A DNA stretch of 17,945 nucleotides from an uncultured Porphyromonas sp. Its GTDB lineage: Bacteria > Bacteroidota > Bacteroidia > Bacteroidales > Porphyromonadaceae. Position numbers and translations under genes: made by a program. The stretch lies in NCBI RefSeq assembly GCF_905372525.1, contig NZ_CAJPPN010000047.1, positions 1-17,945 on the forward strand, in the 5' to 3' direction. The notes under the pieces were generated by a model, which saw only the letters and a program-made list of their open reading frames with translations, did not search any database and was not told the DNA's origin. This document shows, in pieces, positions 7,914 through 14,808 of the stretch. Each line of letters starts with the position of its first letter. Position 1 is the stretch's first letter.

Positions 7914-7979
7914 GGTAGTGTACACGCGTGTATACAGTTGTGTACACGTGGGTATACAGTAGTGTACACACGTGTATAC
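7914..7979. repeat. Three tandem 22-bp repeats, each with a palindromic GTGTACAC...GTATAC core
   Basis: Copies occupy 7914-7935, 7936-7957 and 7958-7979 with an exact 22-bp period. Copies 1 and 3 differ at two positions, and copies 2 and 3 at three. Each contains GTGTACAC followed by GTATAC. Copy 1 carries the perfect palindrome TACACGCGTGTA and copy 3 ACACGTGT. A 22-bp period places each site on the same helix face every two turns, which fits a protein-binding array (operator or iteron-like). No nearby replication gene supports an origin. A variable-number repeat without function is also possible. Confidence 0.85.
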
Positions 7980-8142
7980 TTATCCCTCCTAGGTAAGAGG
8001 TATTCGCATGGCATATCTAGACTAGGACATAGATACTTCTATCTTCGGCGTATACTCCTTGATGACCTAGCCCTCGCACTATAGTGATTTCATGCGTCAG
8101 CCCTGGGGTAAGCAGGGTATCCTAGAGGGGGGAAAGAGGGGC

Positions 8143-8186
8143 AAAACGAACATACTGAGAGCCCCCAAAACGAACATACCGAGAGC
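8143..8186. repeat. Two near-identical 20-base repeats with 24-base period
   Basis: The units at 8143-8162 and 8167-8186 share 19 of 20 bases (AAAACGAACATACYGAGAGC) separated by CCCC. A shorter third match, TTACCGAGAGC, lies at 8246-8256 on the far side of the large stem-loop. On the minus strand each unit reads GCTCTCGGTATGTTCGTTTT. The family may be dispersed elsewhere in the genome. I cannot assign a role. Confidence 0.8.
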
Positions 8187-8243
8187 GTCTCTACGCTCCT
8201 ATAATGAACGCCCCCATCACCTATGTAAGGTGACGGAGGCGTT
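8183..8243 (-). other. Structured element: 16-bp stem-loop plus adjacent 6-bp stem-loop
   Basis: Arms 8207-8222 and 8228-8243 pair over 16 positions around a 5-base loop. Two positions are C/A mismatches in a plus-strand RNA but G-U wobbles in a minus-strand RNA, so only the minus transcript gives an unbroken stem. GAGCGT (8183-8188) and ACGCTC (8193-8198) form a second perfect stem with a 4-base loop. No U-tract follows, so this is not a standard terminator. It lies about 146 bases after the last gene of the Sus-type operon. It may be a 3' stability element, a small RNA or a mobile repeat. Confidence 0.6.
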
Positions 8244-8305
8244 CTTACCGAGAGCCCTGCGGGGTAGTAGATAGCTAGACGATAGAGCTCGGGGGGACAA
8301 GAGAG

Positions 8306-8344
8306 AGTACCTCCCTCAGAGTCCATGCTACTGAGGGAGGTGCT
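8306..8344 (-). terminator. Probable terminator of the SusCD operon
   Basis: ACCTCCCTCAG (8309-8319) and CTGAGGGAGGT (8331-8341) are perfect inverted repeats of 11 bp with an 11-base loop. The stem extends through a wobble pair to 8306 and 8344. The hairpin starts 45 bases after the stop of the last gene, and on the minus strand it is followed by a pyrimidine-rich run (ACTCTCTCTTG). The U-tract is imperfect, so intrinsic termination is likely but not certain. Confidence 0.55.
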
Positions 8345-8388
8345 GATGAAGTGGGGTAGAACGGGGGCGAGGGGCGGGGCTGTCTGAA

Positions 8389-9336
8389 CTAGCCCTTGCG
8401 GTAAGGCGAGACGATCTTGAAGCCTTGCCCTCGGAGCACGACTTGGCGATCCCTTACTTCCTCGACGTAGACCGTGTACTCACCTTCACGCTTGAGTGGG
8501 TGTCCCTGGTAGAGGGCTTCGGCATCAAGCCATCCGATCTTGACCTTACGAGCTTCGCCGACTACTGGGCTTACGATCTCGGGGGAGAGCGTGAGAGCTC
8601 TGTTGATGCGAGCCCCAGGCGTCAATCCACTTTTCGTGCGCAGGATGGGGTTAGAGTTCTCGCTAAAGCGGACATACTGCCCCTCACGCCGTGCTACAAT
8701 TCGACAGGGAAAGAGCTGACTGAGCTGACGGGAATTGGTCATGTAGATCCCTAGGCGGTCAGCCGTACCGACACAGCGTACCTTGATGAGGATTTCCTTA
8801 GTGGTCTTGCGGTCTTCGCTGGTAGCGATGAGCTTGATGTCCCCTTCATACTTGGCCTTGATCTTGACGAGACCCGAGGAGGCTTCCCATTGGATGTCTG
8901 CCGCCTTCTCTGGGTCTTCGATATTGAGGGTGGCACGTGCACCTCCACCAGAGAGGCTGAGGGTCTGCACATTATCTCCAGGGTGTAGGGTCACGACGTC
9001 TTCGTTGGAAGCGAAGGGTGGGGGGACGACCTTCACCCGCACACGACGTACTTCATCGTGGGAGCGGATGGTGAGCGAAGTCTCTCCATAGAGTATCCCA
9101 GAGACCCGAAGGGTGTCCCGGCTAATGCTGGAGGAGGCGATACGGGCATCCTCGATGGTGGCGGAGTACTTCCCATCGCCACCCTTGAGGAGGATCATCC
9201 GTGTCTCAGACTGAGTAACCTGTAGCTCCTTGGGATCATCCTCGCCGAGACGTAGAGGGGTGACGGGGCGGTCACTCTCCTTGTGACAAGAGGCAAAGAA
9301 GAGGAGCAGGCTAAGTAGGGTTATAATCTTTTTCAT
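8389..9336 (-). CDS. Lipoprotein with bacterial Ig-like repeats
   Basis: The 315-residue product starts with a lipoprotein signal (M-K-K-I-I-T, hydrophobic core, then F-A-S-C with C17) and acidic residues just after the cysteine, which suits an outer-membrane, possibly surface-exposed, lipoprotein. Residues about 35-110 and 110-190 look like two all-beta Ig-like (BIG-type) repeats, each ending in a V-R-V-K-V-V or I-L-I-K-V strand. Residues 190-315 form a further beta-rich region with no family I recognise. It is the last gene of the operon, 9 bases after the FnIII protein gene, and is followed by a terminator hairpin. It is probably an accessory binding or scaffold part of the uptake complex. 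Specific ligand unknown. Confidence 0.85.
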   Translation of the reverse strand: MKKIITLLSLLLFFASCHKESDRPVTPLRLGEDDPKELQVTQSETRMILLKGGDGKYSATIEDARIASSSISRDTLRVSGILYGETSLTIRSHDEVRRVRVKVVPPPFASNEDVVTLHPGDNVQTLSLSGGGARATLNIEDPEKAADIQWEASSGLVKIKAKYEGDIKLIATSEDRKTTKEILIKVRCVGTADRLGIYMTNSRQLSQLFPCRIVARREGQYVRFSENSNPILRTKSGLTPGARINRALTLSPEIVSPVVGEARKVKIGWLDAEALYQGHPLKREGEYTVYVEEVRDRQVVLRGQGFKIVSPYRKG

Positions 9337-9345
9337 CTCAGGACT

Positions 9346-10893
9346 TTACTTGACGGTGACGAGGTACTCTAGCTCCCAAGTGCGGTCGGGAGCCTCTACG
9401 ATCTGTACACGGAGCGTATGTTCGCCCGTGGAGGGGAAGACGAGGATGCGTCCTTCGGGTTCGGTGAGGACGTCATCTATGTAATAGAGGCACTTGGCCT
9501 GAGGATTACTTAGCTCCATATAATGGAGGGGTAGGCGCAGAGGACACGAGCCATCCTCACCGATCCAGTAGAGGAAGGGAATCTGCCCACCTGGGAACTC
9601 CCCTAGAGCCTGCGTCTCGAGGTCGAGGGGAAGTGAGTACTCGGAGTACACACCATCGGCTAGAGCTCTTAGGCGTACCGTATAGGTGTATCCGGGCTCT
9701 AGTCCCTCGAGGAGGTAGGTGGTCTTGTCGGTAGAGAGCGTCTTAGTGCTGAGGACGTTCTTCCCCCGCTTCTGCACGAGCTCTAGTTCATAGGTTGCGT
9801 TCTTTAGCTCGCTGGCGGGCCAAGAGAGGCTACACTCCCGCTGGAGGTAGGGCTGGGGAAGGCGAGTGGGAGTAGTGGGGACATTGGGCTTGGGCTTGGA
9901 GGGCTGATCCTCGCCTTCTGCGCCCTTGATGAGTGTCATGGAGAGATCGTCAAACTCTAGGAGGTAGTTGGCGATGTCTCTCTCGTTACTTTGGAATACC
10001 AGCTCGAAGGTCATCTTCTCAGCGTTCTCTGGGGCTTCGACGATCATGTACTTCTCTTTCCAAGTATTCATCTCACTACCTCTAAGGTCCATGCCGATGA
10101 GCTGATTGAAGAAACCATCCTTGGCATACTTATTCCCAGCCTCCCGAGCATCTACCCAAGGGGTACCAACGGGAGCTAGCTCTGTGCCCTCGAGCTTCAG
10201 AGCCTTACCTGCCTTAGGGATCCACTTGATCTTGACGACAGCTAGCTTGGCGGCCGTGCGATTAGCTCCTTCGCTGGACTTGGGGAGGTTGCCTCGGTAC
10301 CAGTAGGAGACGAGGTACTTAGCCTTCTGTCGGACGGATAGGGGATCGGGATAGGTATATATCTGATGATCGACACTGAAGTAGCCCGAGATTCTCATCG
10401 CAGCCTTCCCGCTATGTGCACCACTGAAGGTGCGGGCAAACTGGTTGCTGGATGTGGTACTCTGTGAGGGATAGAGCCACCAGCCCGTAGGGCGAGCTTT
10501 CTCAAATGCCTGCAGCGCCTTTAGGTAGGCAACGTAGGCATCGACAAAGGCTTTGAACCTCCCGATCTGCTCTTCTGAGTATTCGATGCCATGCTGGTCA
10601 CCATAGTCTAGGATCTTCTCATAGATCCCTCCCTCCTTCGCATCTTCGTCCTCGTAGAAGACATCGTCGGGTGTCCTCGGGATGCATTCCTCGGGGTAGT
10701 CACTTGGACGGGTAGGCTTGGGAGGAAGGGCAGTGGCAGCGGGGTCTTCGAGACCTCCATTGGGGAGGATACTTGCCCCTACTGTCTCGGGACGAGTCGC
10801 AGGCCTATTTCGGCTCGCTTGCCCCCATAGGCTCGCACTACCTAAGAGGAGTGCTAGCGCTAGGGTGGCGTTTCTGAATCTAGTCTGTATCAT
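9346..10893 (-). CDS. Secreted protein with jelly-roll-like region and fibronectin type III domain
   Basis: The 515-residue protein has a Sec signal peptide ending G-Q-A at residue 26, with no lipobox, unlike its neighbours. A segment opening I-L-P-N-G-G-L-E-D (42-50), together with R-P-T-G-W-W (134-139) and a beta-rich stretch to about 322 ending L-L-E-F-D-D-L-S-M, resembles the jelly-roll fold of carbohydrate-binding modules. Between them lies a charged, helical insertion (about 75-132). After a Pro-rich linker (325-347), residues about 348-427 form an FnIII domain (L-E-P-G-Y-T-Y-T-V-R-L-R-A). The last 85 residues are beta-rich, and I see no type IX secretion tail. It lies 46 bases after the DUF4856 gene. 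A binding role is inferred, not shown. Confidence 0.8.
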   Translation of the reverse strand: MIQTRFRNATLALALLLGSASLWGQASRNRPATRPETVGASILPNGGLEDPAATALPPKPTRPSDYPEECIPRTPDDVFYEDEDAKEGGIYEKILDYGDQHGIEYSEEQIGRFKAFVDAYVAYLKALQAFEKARPTGWWLYPSQSTTSSNQFARTFSGAHSGKAAMRISGYFSVDHQIYTYPDPLSVRQKAKYLVSYWYRGNLPKSSEGANRTAAKLAVVKIKWIPKAGKALKLEGTELAPVGTPWVDAREAGNKYAKDGFFNQLIGMDLRGSEMNTWKEKYMIVEAPENAEKMTFELVFQSNERDIANYLLEFDDLSMTLIKGAEGEDQPSKPKPNVPTTPTRLPQPYLQRECSLSWPASELKNATYELELVQKRGKNVLSTKTLSTDKTTYLLEGLEPGYTYTVRLRALADGVYSEYSLPLDLETQALGEFPGGQIPFLYWIGEDGSCPLRLPLHYMELSNPQAKCLYYIDDVLTEPEGRILVFPSTGEHTLRVQIVEAPDRTWELEYLVTVK

Positions 10894-10939
10894 TGTCTTG
10901 TTATAGGATCATTTTGGGGTATCTAGGAGAGGGGAGGGC

Positions 10940-12115
10940 TTAGAGCCTTGTAGGGAGACTGAGGGCAAAGGTCGAGGAGAGACTACGGGCGACCTTGTCT
11001 AGGCGCTCCCTAAGCGAGCTGTCCCACAGCCCTTCTCCCGCCTTGAGGGAAGCGATGAGACTCTTGACCTCTTCATGGGAAAGGTAGGGCTCACCACTAG
11101 GGCGACGTGTGAACTGCAGAGCGTAGAGGTAGCCGACACCCCGTGAGATAAAGCGGAAGGCATCCTCGGGGCGTTCGTTGAGGTTGGCTAGGGTATTCCT
11201 TCCCACGAGTTCCTCTAGGGCTCGAGCAGCGACAGCCTGTGCAAGTAGGGCACGGATACTACGTAGGTGCGATAGAGCCTCCTCGTAACGGTACTCGGTG
11301 ATAGCGAGGCGACCTAGAGCAAAGGCATTGAAGAGCTTCGTCTCCGATCCCCTTAGTCCCGTGAGGCTGTTTGACTGGAGGAGCTTCTGGGCTTGTAGGT
11401 AGTAGCCATAGGCAAGATCCCACGTATGCTCTAGTGCCGTGTAGCTGTGCCCTGGGACAAGCTGTGGGGCTTCGTGTGCTTGGATAAGCGTCTTATCGGT
11501 GAGGAACTTCTCGTCAAGGTATTCCCCAAGAGCCTTGTCTAGGTACACCGCACCTAAGGTCATCCCTCGGTAAAGCTCCGAGGGAGCGAAGCCATCGGTA
11601 GTGACGAAGAAGCGATCGTTGTCCCCTTGGTTGTAGCCGATAAATCCTGTTTGTCCTTTGCTGGCTCTGCGGTTATACCGCTCCGTAGCATACGTGTCTC
11701 CATCATAACCAGCAGCCCTGCGTACATCGTCTAGGATCTGAGCGAAGTCCGACTGGATCGCTGAGCGATACTTACTCTGCCGAGCGGAGGAAGCGATGAG
11801 AGGCTCTAGGGCAATCTCATTGTTACCCCCTTGGGCAAAGAGCTGCTTGAGTTCCTGCCAACGTGCACCATTGAGTATATAGGCCGTGCGAAGGAATCGT
11901 GAGTAAAGGGTCTCAGAGGCAGAAGCAGCTTGCTGAGGTAGGAGTAGGTCTACACTGCTCGTACCCTGACGCTGAAACGTGTAGGTGGGATCGGGGACGA
12001 GTGGAGCCTGGTATTGGCTCTCGACCACCTCACCTTCCCAGCGTGAGCAGGCAGGAGTGAGAGCGGTGAGTGCCAAGAGGAGTGCCCAAGAGCGGATCGA
12101 GGTATAAGGCTTCAT
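10940..12115 (-). CDS. DUF4856 family lipoprotein
   Basis: The preferred start is the ATG at 12115 (391 residues), 5 bases after the upstream stop. A GTG at 12121 would add two residues and overlap that stop. A lipoprotein signal ends T-P-A-C (C23 from this start). The body fits DUF4856: an opening Y-T-F-Q-R-Q-G-T-S-S-V segment, Y-D-G-D-T-Y-A midway, and the family's E-H-T-W-D-L-A-Y-G-Y motif (about 229-238). Most of the chain is helical. The molecular function is unknown. From memory, DUF4856 genes sit near imelysin-type and TonB-dependent iron-uptake genes in some Bacteroidota, so a metal-related role is a reasonable guess. The position downstream of SusCD fits an envelope partner. Confidence 0.8.
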   Translation of the reverse strand: MKPYTSIRSWALLLALTALTPACSRWEGEVVESQYQAPLVPDPTYTFQRQGTSSVDLLLPQQAASASETLYSRFLRTAYILNGARWQELKQLFAQGGNNEIALEPLIASSARQSKYRSAIQSDFAQILDDVRRAAGYDGDTYATERYNRRASKGQTGFIGYNQGDNDRFFVTTDGFAPSELYRGMTLGAVYLDKALGEYLDEKFLTDKTLIQAHEAPQLVPGHSYTALEHTWDLAYGYYLQAQKLLQSNSLTGLRGSETKLFNAFALGRLAITEYRYEEALSHLRSIRALLAQAVAARALEELVGRNTLANLNERPEDAFRFISRGVGYLYALQFTRRPSGEPYLSHEEVKSLIASLKAGEGLWDSSLRERLDKVARSLSSTFALSLPTRL

Positions 12116-12120
12116 TTGCA

Positions 12121-12753
12121 CTAAGGGAGTATGAGGTACTTGCAGAAGGGTGCAGGCAGACGTGCCTCACCCTCATCGTAGTTCTGTGTCTGACGTGTCT
12201 CTAGTGTCGGTGTGGCGAAGATACCATCGGTGGAGACAGCTTGTAGGGAAACGTGGATCGTGGAGCCACGGGCAGCTGTGCCATTGACGAGGAGGAAAAG
12301 GGGCTGACCTGAGCTAAGTGTCAGTGTCTGGGTATGCTCCTTCCCGTCATTGGGGATCAAGTTGGGGCTCTGGAGGGTCTTCTCCGTACCCAGCTCATGC
12401 AGTAGCTTGTCTGCCCCGACATAGCGTACGACACAGCGTGAGCGTACTTCGCTCTGCTTGCGCAGCCCCCCTTGATGGAGATCCGCTGGTTCGCTGAAGG
12501 AGTAGGTCAAGGTGACTCTGTAGGTGCGAGGTGTGCCAGGAAGCGTCACACCTGGATAGACGAAGGTACGGGGTGTCATTTCGGGGTTACCCGAGAGGAT
12601 CGTCATATCTTCATAGCGACCGTCTGGACGCTCTACCCCACGGAATGGGAAGAGCTTATCATAGTCCTCCACGGGATAGTCTATCGGAGCATGCTTGCAC
12701 CCTACGAGGGCGAGTGCTGTGAGCCATACGAGGCTCTTTAGAAGTCTATTCAT
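12121..12753 (-). CDS. Small lipoprotein of unknown family
   Basis: The start is placed at the ATG at 12753, giving 210 residues with a clean lipoprotein signal (M-N-R-L-L-K-S, then A-L-V-G-C with C19). Upstream in-frame starts to 12798 would add 15 polar residues and overlap the DUF4302 gene, so they are unlikely. After C19 the chain is beta-rich with alternating hydrophobic residues (Y-R-V-T-L-T-Y-S-F, then Q-T-L-T-L-S-S, then I-H-V-S-L-Q-A-V), suggesting a single beta-sandwich. I do not recognise a family, and it does not resemble HmuY at the sequence level. It lies 13 bases after DUF4302 and 5 before DUF4856, so it belongs to the operon. Confidence 0.8.
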   Translation of the reverse strand: MNRLLKSLVWLTALALVGCKHAPIDYPVEDYDKLFPFRGVERPDGRYEDMTILSGNPEMTPRTFVYPGVTLPGTPRTYRVTLTYSFSEPADLHQGGLRKQSEVRSRCVVRYVGADKLLHELGTEKTLQSPNLIPNDGKEHTQTLTLSSGQPLFLLVNGTAARGSTIHVSLQAVSTDGIFATPTLETRQTQNYDEGEARLPAPFCKYLILP

Positions 12754-12766
12754 CGTGGTGACCGTA

Positions 12767-13816
12767 TTAGTAGTAGTCATGAGTGGCATTGGGATCATCG
12801 TATAGCTCGGCTATGATACCGGTCTCTTGTCCCTCGGGGTGCAGGTGGCGGCTCACCAGACGTCTCGTGCGATAGGGAGCATCGTAGACCTCGACAAGCT
12901 CGGCAAAGAAGCGGTCTCCCTTGCGCTCAAAGTCCGAGAAGACGTACTTCGAACTATAACGGATACCAGTGAGGAAGGTGAGCCCCTCGGGGGTGCCCAC
13001 ATAGCCCGATCCTAGCCCAACGATCCCTTGGGGAGGTCCATCGGGGATCAAGGCTTTACGACTAACAGCCGCAAAGAGTGCATAGCGCTGGGAGACGAGG
13101 TTACGTCCGTAGGAGGTGAGCTCATTCCTCGTACTATACTTCATTATATAGTTGCTTAGGAAGAGCGTACGACCTCCCTGATAGATCCGTATCTGAGGGT
13201 TGCGCATTTTCTCAAAGGCTTTACGATGTTCCTCGGCACGGCTGAGGCGAGCTGAGCGGTCTGCGTCCTTGGCGACTCTACGCAGGACGAAGTAGGAGCG
13301 TGCGGGCTCCGTCGTACGAGGACTCTCGAAGACCAGCTGTCCGTCGGCATCGGTGCCTCGGAAGAGGAAGTCCAGCTCCCCCTCGTATCGCTCCCCAATC
13401 AGCTGGGTGAGGTAGCTACCAGTAGTGAAGCTTAGGCGAGTATAGGCAGCCTGACCAAGTTCATAGGTAGACTTTTGGACGGCCTTGGCAGAGCCATCGG
13501 TGTAGTCCCCTTGTAGGTCAAGTGTACCATCCCGGTGAAAGGTCATCTGATAGTAGAAGCCTCCGTAGCCGAGTTGGTTGGGGAACTTATGCTGGTCGAT
13601 CTCCTCCTTCGGGTTAGTGAAGAGCAGGGAATCCGTCTTAGGAAAATAAAGGGCTTCCCATCCCTGGGGAGCAGAGATCAATACCTCCCTGAGGGAGTCT
13701 TGTCGTGCAAGGCTTCGCTCGGTAGGTGTGGTGGGGAATATCTTATTGTCCCTCGAGCATGCGCCTAGGAGGATACTTACCCCTAGAGCGAAGGTGAGGC
13801 TAAGGCTGTGTCGCAT
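12767..13816 (-). CDS. DUF4302 family lipoprotein
   Basis: The 349-residue product has a lipoprotein signal ending L-L-G-A-C (C20) followed by S-R-D-N-K. The mature start matches DUF4302: F-P-T-T-P-T-E-R-S, a stretch ending L-I-S-A-P-Q-G-W-E-A-L-Y-F-P, then G-G-F-Y-Y-Q-M-T-F-H-R-D-G-T-L and S-T-Y-E-L-G. It is a little shorter than family members I recall. The function is unknown. DUF4302 proteins are typically encoded with SusC/SusD pairs and a SusD-linked metallopeptidase, exactly the neighbours here. Its ATG lies inside the end of the metallopeptidase-like gene (17-base overlap), suggesting coupled translation. A role in binding or processing cargo at the cell surface is inferred. Confidence 0.85.
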   Translation of the reverse strand: MRHSLSLTFALGVSILLGACSRDNKIFPTTPTERSLARQDSLREVLISAPQGWEALYFPKTDSLLFTNPKEEIDQHKFPNQLGYGGFYYQMTFHRDGTLDLQGDYTDGSAKAVQKSTYELGQAAYTRLSFTTGSYLTQLIGERYEGELDFLFRGTDADGQLVFESPRTTEPARSYFVLRRVAKDADRSARLSRAEEHRKAFEKMRNPQIRIYQGGRTLFLSNYIMKYSTRNELTSYGRNLVSQRYALFAAVSRKALIPDGPPQGIVGLGSGYVGTPEGLTFLTGIRYSSKYVFSDFERKGDRFFAELVEVYDAPYRTRRLVSRHLHPEGQETGIIAELYDDPNATHDYY

Positions 13817-14795
13817 GATGCTTGTCGAGATACTGGTTCATGAGCTGCAGGCTCTGGAGCTGGAGGCGTTGGAGTGGTATGCGCCAAGCCTCCTCGATAT
13901 ACTTGGAGAGGAAGGCTCGCTTCTGTACGAAGGTTTCATGAGCCACCTTTGCTTCCTCAGCATAGCGACGCTTGGCATCCTCATCACCGTTTGCATCATC
14001 AGGGACAGCAGCATCCTGCTCTGCCTGAGTAATGGTTGCGGGGGTCTCGGTGAGTGTGACGCTGTACATCTCTGCTAGATCTTCGCGTGCACCCAGCATC
14101 CCGAGGATGGAGTAAAAGCCCCTGCTGTAGGCGTAGCGGTTCAGACCAAGACCTTCTCTCAGTCTCCCTGACTTTTCATAGCTACGATAGGCATCGGCAA
14201 AGGGCTCAGTGGTCGAGCTGTAGCGGTCTGGCCCCAACGATAGGAAGCGGTCATGGTCGTAGGGGTGTATGGTCATGAGGTGTCGGCCGATCTGGTGCTG
14301 GGCACTGCGGATGAGACGGTACACCTCCACCTGACTAGTGGGGGAGAAGGTATCTACATTATAGATGTATAGCTCGATGGAGGGAGCCTTGCGGTTGAAG
14401 AGCAGATCTACGCCTTGTCCGTCTCTGTTTGCGCCACCGTAGAGGTAAATGCGTAGTAGAGGGTGGGCAGGGATGAAGTCACTGCTGGTGAAGAACTTCT
14501 TGTCTCGGTAGAGGCTAAGTACTGTCGCTTCCAGAGCCTCGAGCACAGGGCGTACCTGCTCCATGCGTGGGGGATAGGTGTGGGTAGATCGCTCCGCATG
14601 GTTGCGATCCCATCTATAGATCACCTCGGCCTGGTAGGGGCGAGTAATGTGCTCCTGGCACCAGCGATCTAGCTCGCTCCTCTGCTCGCTCACTGGGGGC
14701 AGGACGCTCTCTTTGCTGAGCTTATCTCCCGAGCAAGAGGCTAGGGTCAAGCAGAGGGCAAGTGAGAGGGTGAGGTATATGGATTGTTTCATCAT
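13800..14795 (-). CDS. SusD-linked zinc metallopeptidase family lipoprotein, probably catalytically dead
   Basis: The 331 residues begin with a lipoprotein signal ending L-A-S-C (C21). The body fits the putative zinc-binding metallopeptidase family found beside SusD genes: L-D-R-W-C-Q-E-H-I-T-R-P-Y near 42-54, Y-R-W-D near 60-63, I-E-L-Y-I-Y-N-V-D at 140-148, and the downstream R-E-D-L-A-E-M-Y-S block (237-245) that matches the family's third-ligand region. Where family members have H-E-x-x-H, this protein reads A-Q-H-Q-I-G-R-H-L (165-173). Neither possible alignment gives a histidine followed by the catalytic glutamate, so hydrolysis looks lost. The C-terminal 85 residues are a charged helix region. 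The reading frame is intact, so it is a pseudoenzyme candidate, not a pseudogene. It may have kept a binding role. Confidence 0.8.
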   Translation of the reverse strand: MMKQSIYLTLSLALCLTLASCSGDKLSKESVLPPVSEQRSELDRWCQEHITRPYQAEVIYRWDRNHAERSTHTYPPRMEQVRPVLEALEATVLSLYRDKKFFTSSDFIPAHPLLRIYLYGGANRDGQGVDLLFNRKAPSIELYIYNVDTFSPTSQVEVYRLIRSAQHQIGRHLMTIHPYDHDRFLSLGPDRYSSTTEPFADAYRSYEKSGRLREGLGLNRYAYSRGFYSILGMLGAREDLAEMYSVTLTETPATITQAEQDAAVPDDANGDEDAKRRYAEEAKVAHETFVQKRAFLSKYIEEAWRIPLQRLQLQSLQLMNQYLDKHHATQP

Positions 14796-14808
14796 CGTTG
14801 GGGGATGC

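Larger units (their letters stand above)
7521..8388. other. 868-base gene-free region between the two operons
   Basis: No open frame here has coding character. The 66-codon minus-strand frame at 7814-8014 and the 78-codon one at 8090-8326 simply read through the tandem repeats. I see no tRNA T-arm or rRNA signature. From high to low coordinates it contains a terminator hairpin, a 16-bp stem-loop, a 6-bp stem-loop, two 24-base-period repeats, a perfect palindrome CACTATAGTG (8077-8086), a three-copy 22-bp array, a long-range 7-bp inverted repeat CATCCCC/GGGGATG (7682-7688 with 7712-7718), and the nspC promoter. The stretch 7564-7680 shows nothing I can name. Confidence 0.7.

Noticed and set aside
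7914..7979. CRISPR array
   Set aside because: The repeats are directly adjacent with no unique spacers, and no cas gene is present.
7914..7979. Plasmid or integrative-element replication origin
   Set aside because: Three iteron-like repeats alone are too little. There is no replication initiator, integrase, relaxase or partition gene, and the surroundings are housekeeping genes.
7814..8326. Small minus-strand frames in the gene-free region (66 and 78 codons)
   Set aside because: Their peptides are translations of the tandem repeats and there is no credible start context or family signal.
9346..10893. Type IX secretion C-terminal domain
   Set aside because: The last 80 residues are beta-rich but lack the recognisable sorting-domain motifs.
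12121..12753. HmuY-type heme-binding protein
   Set aside because: Size, lipobox and location fit, but the residue pattern does not match HmuY as I know it.
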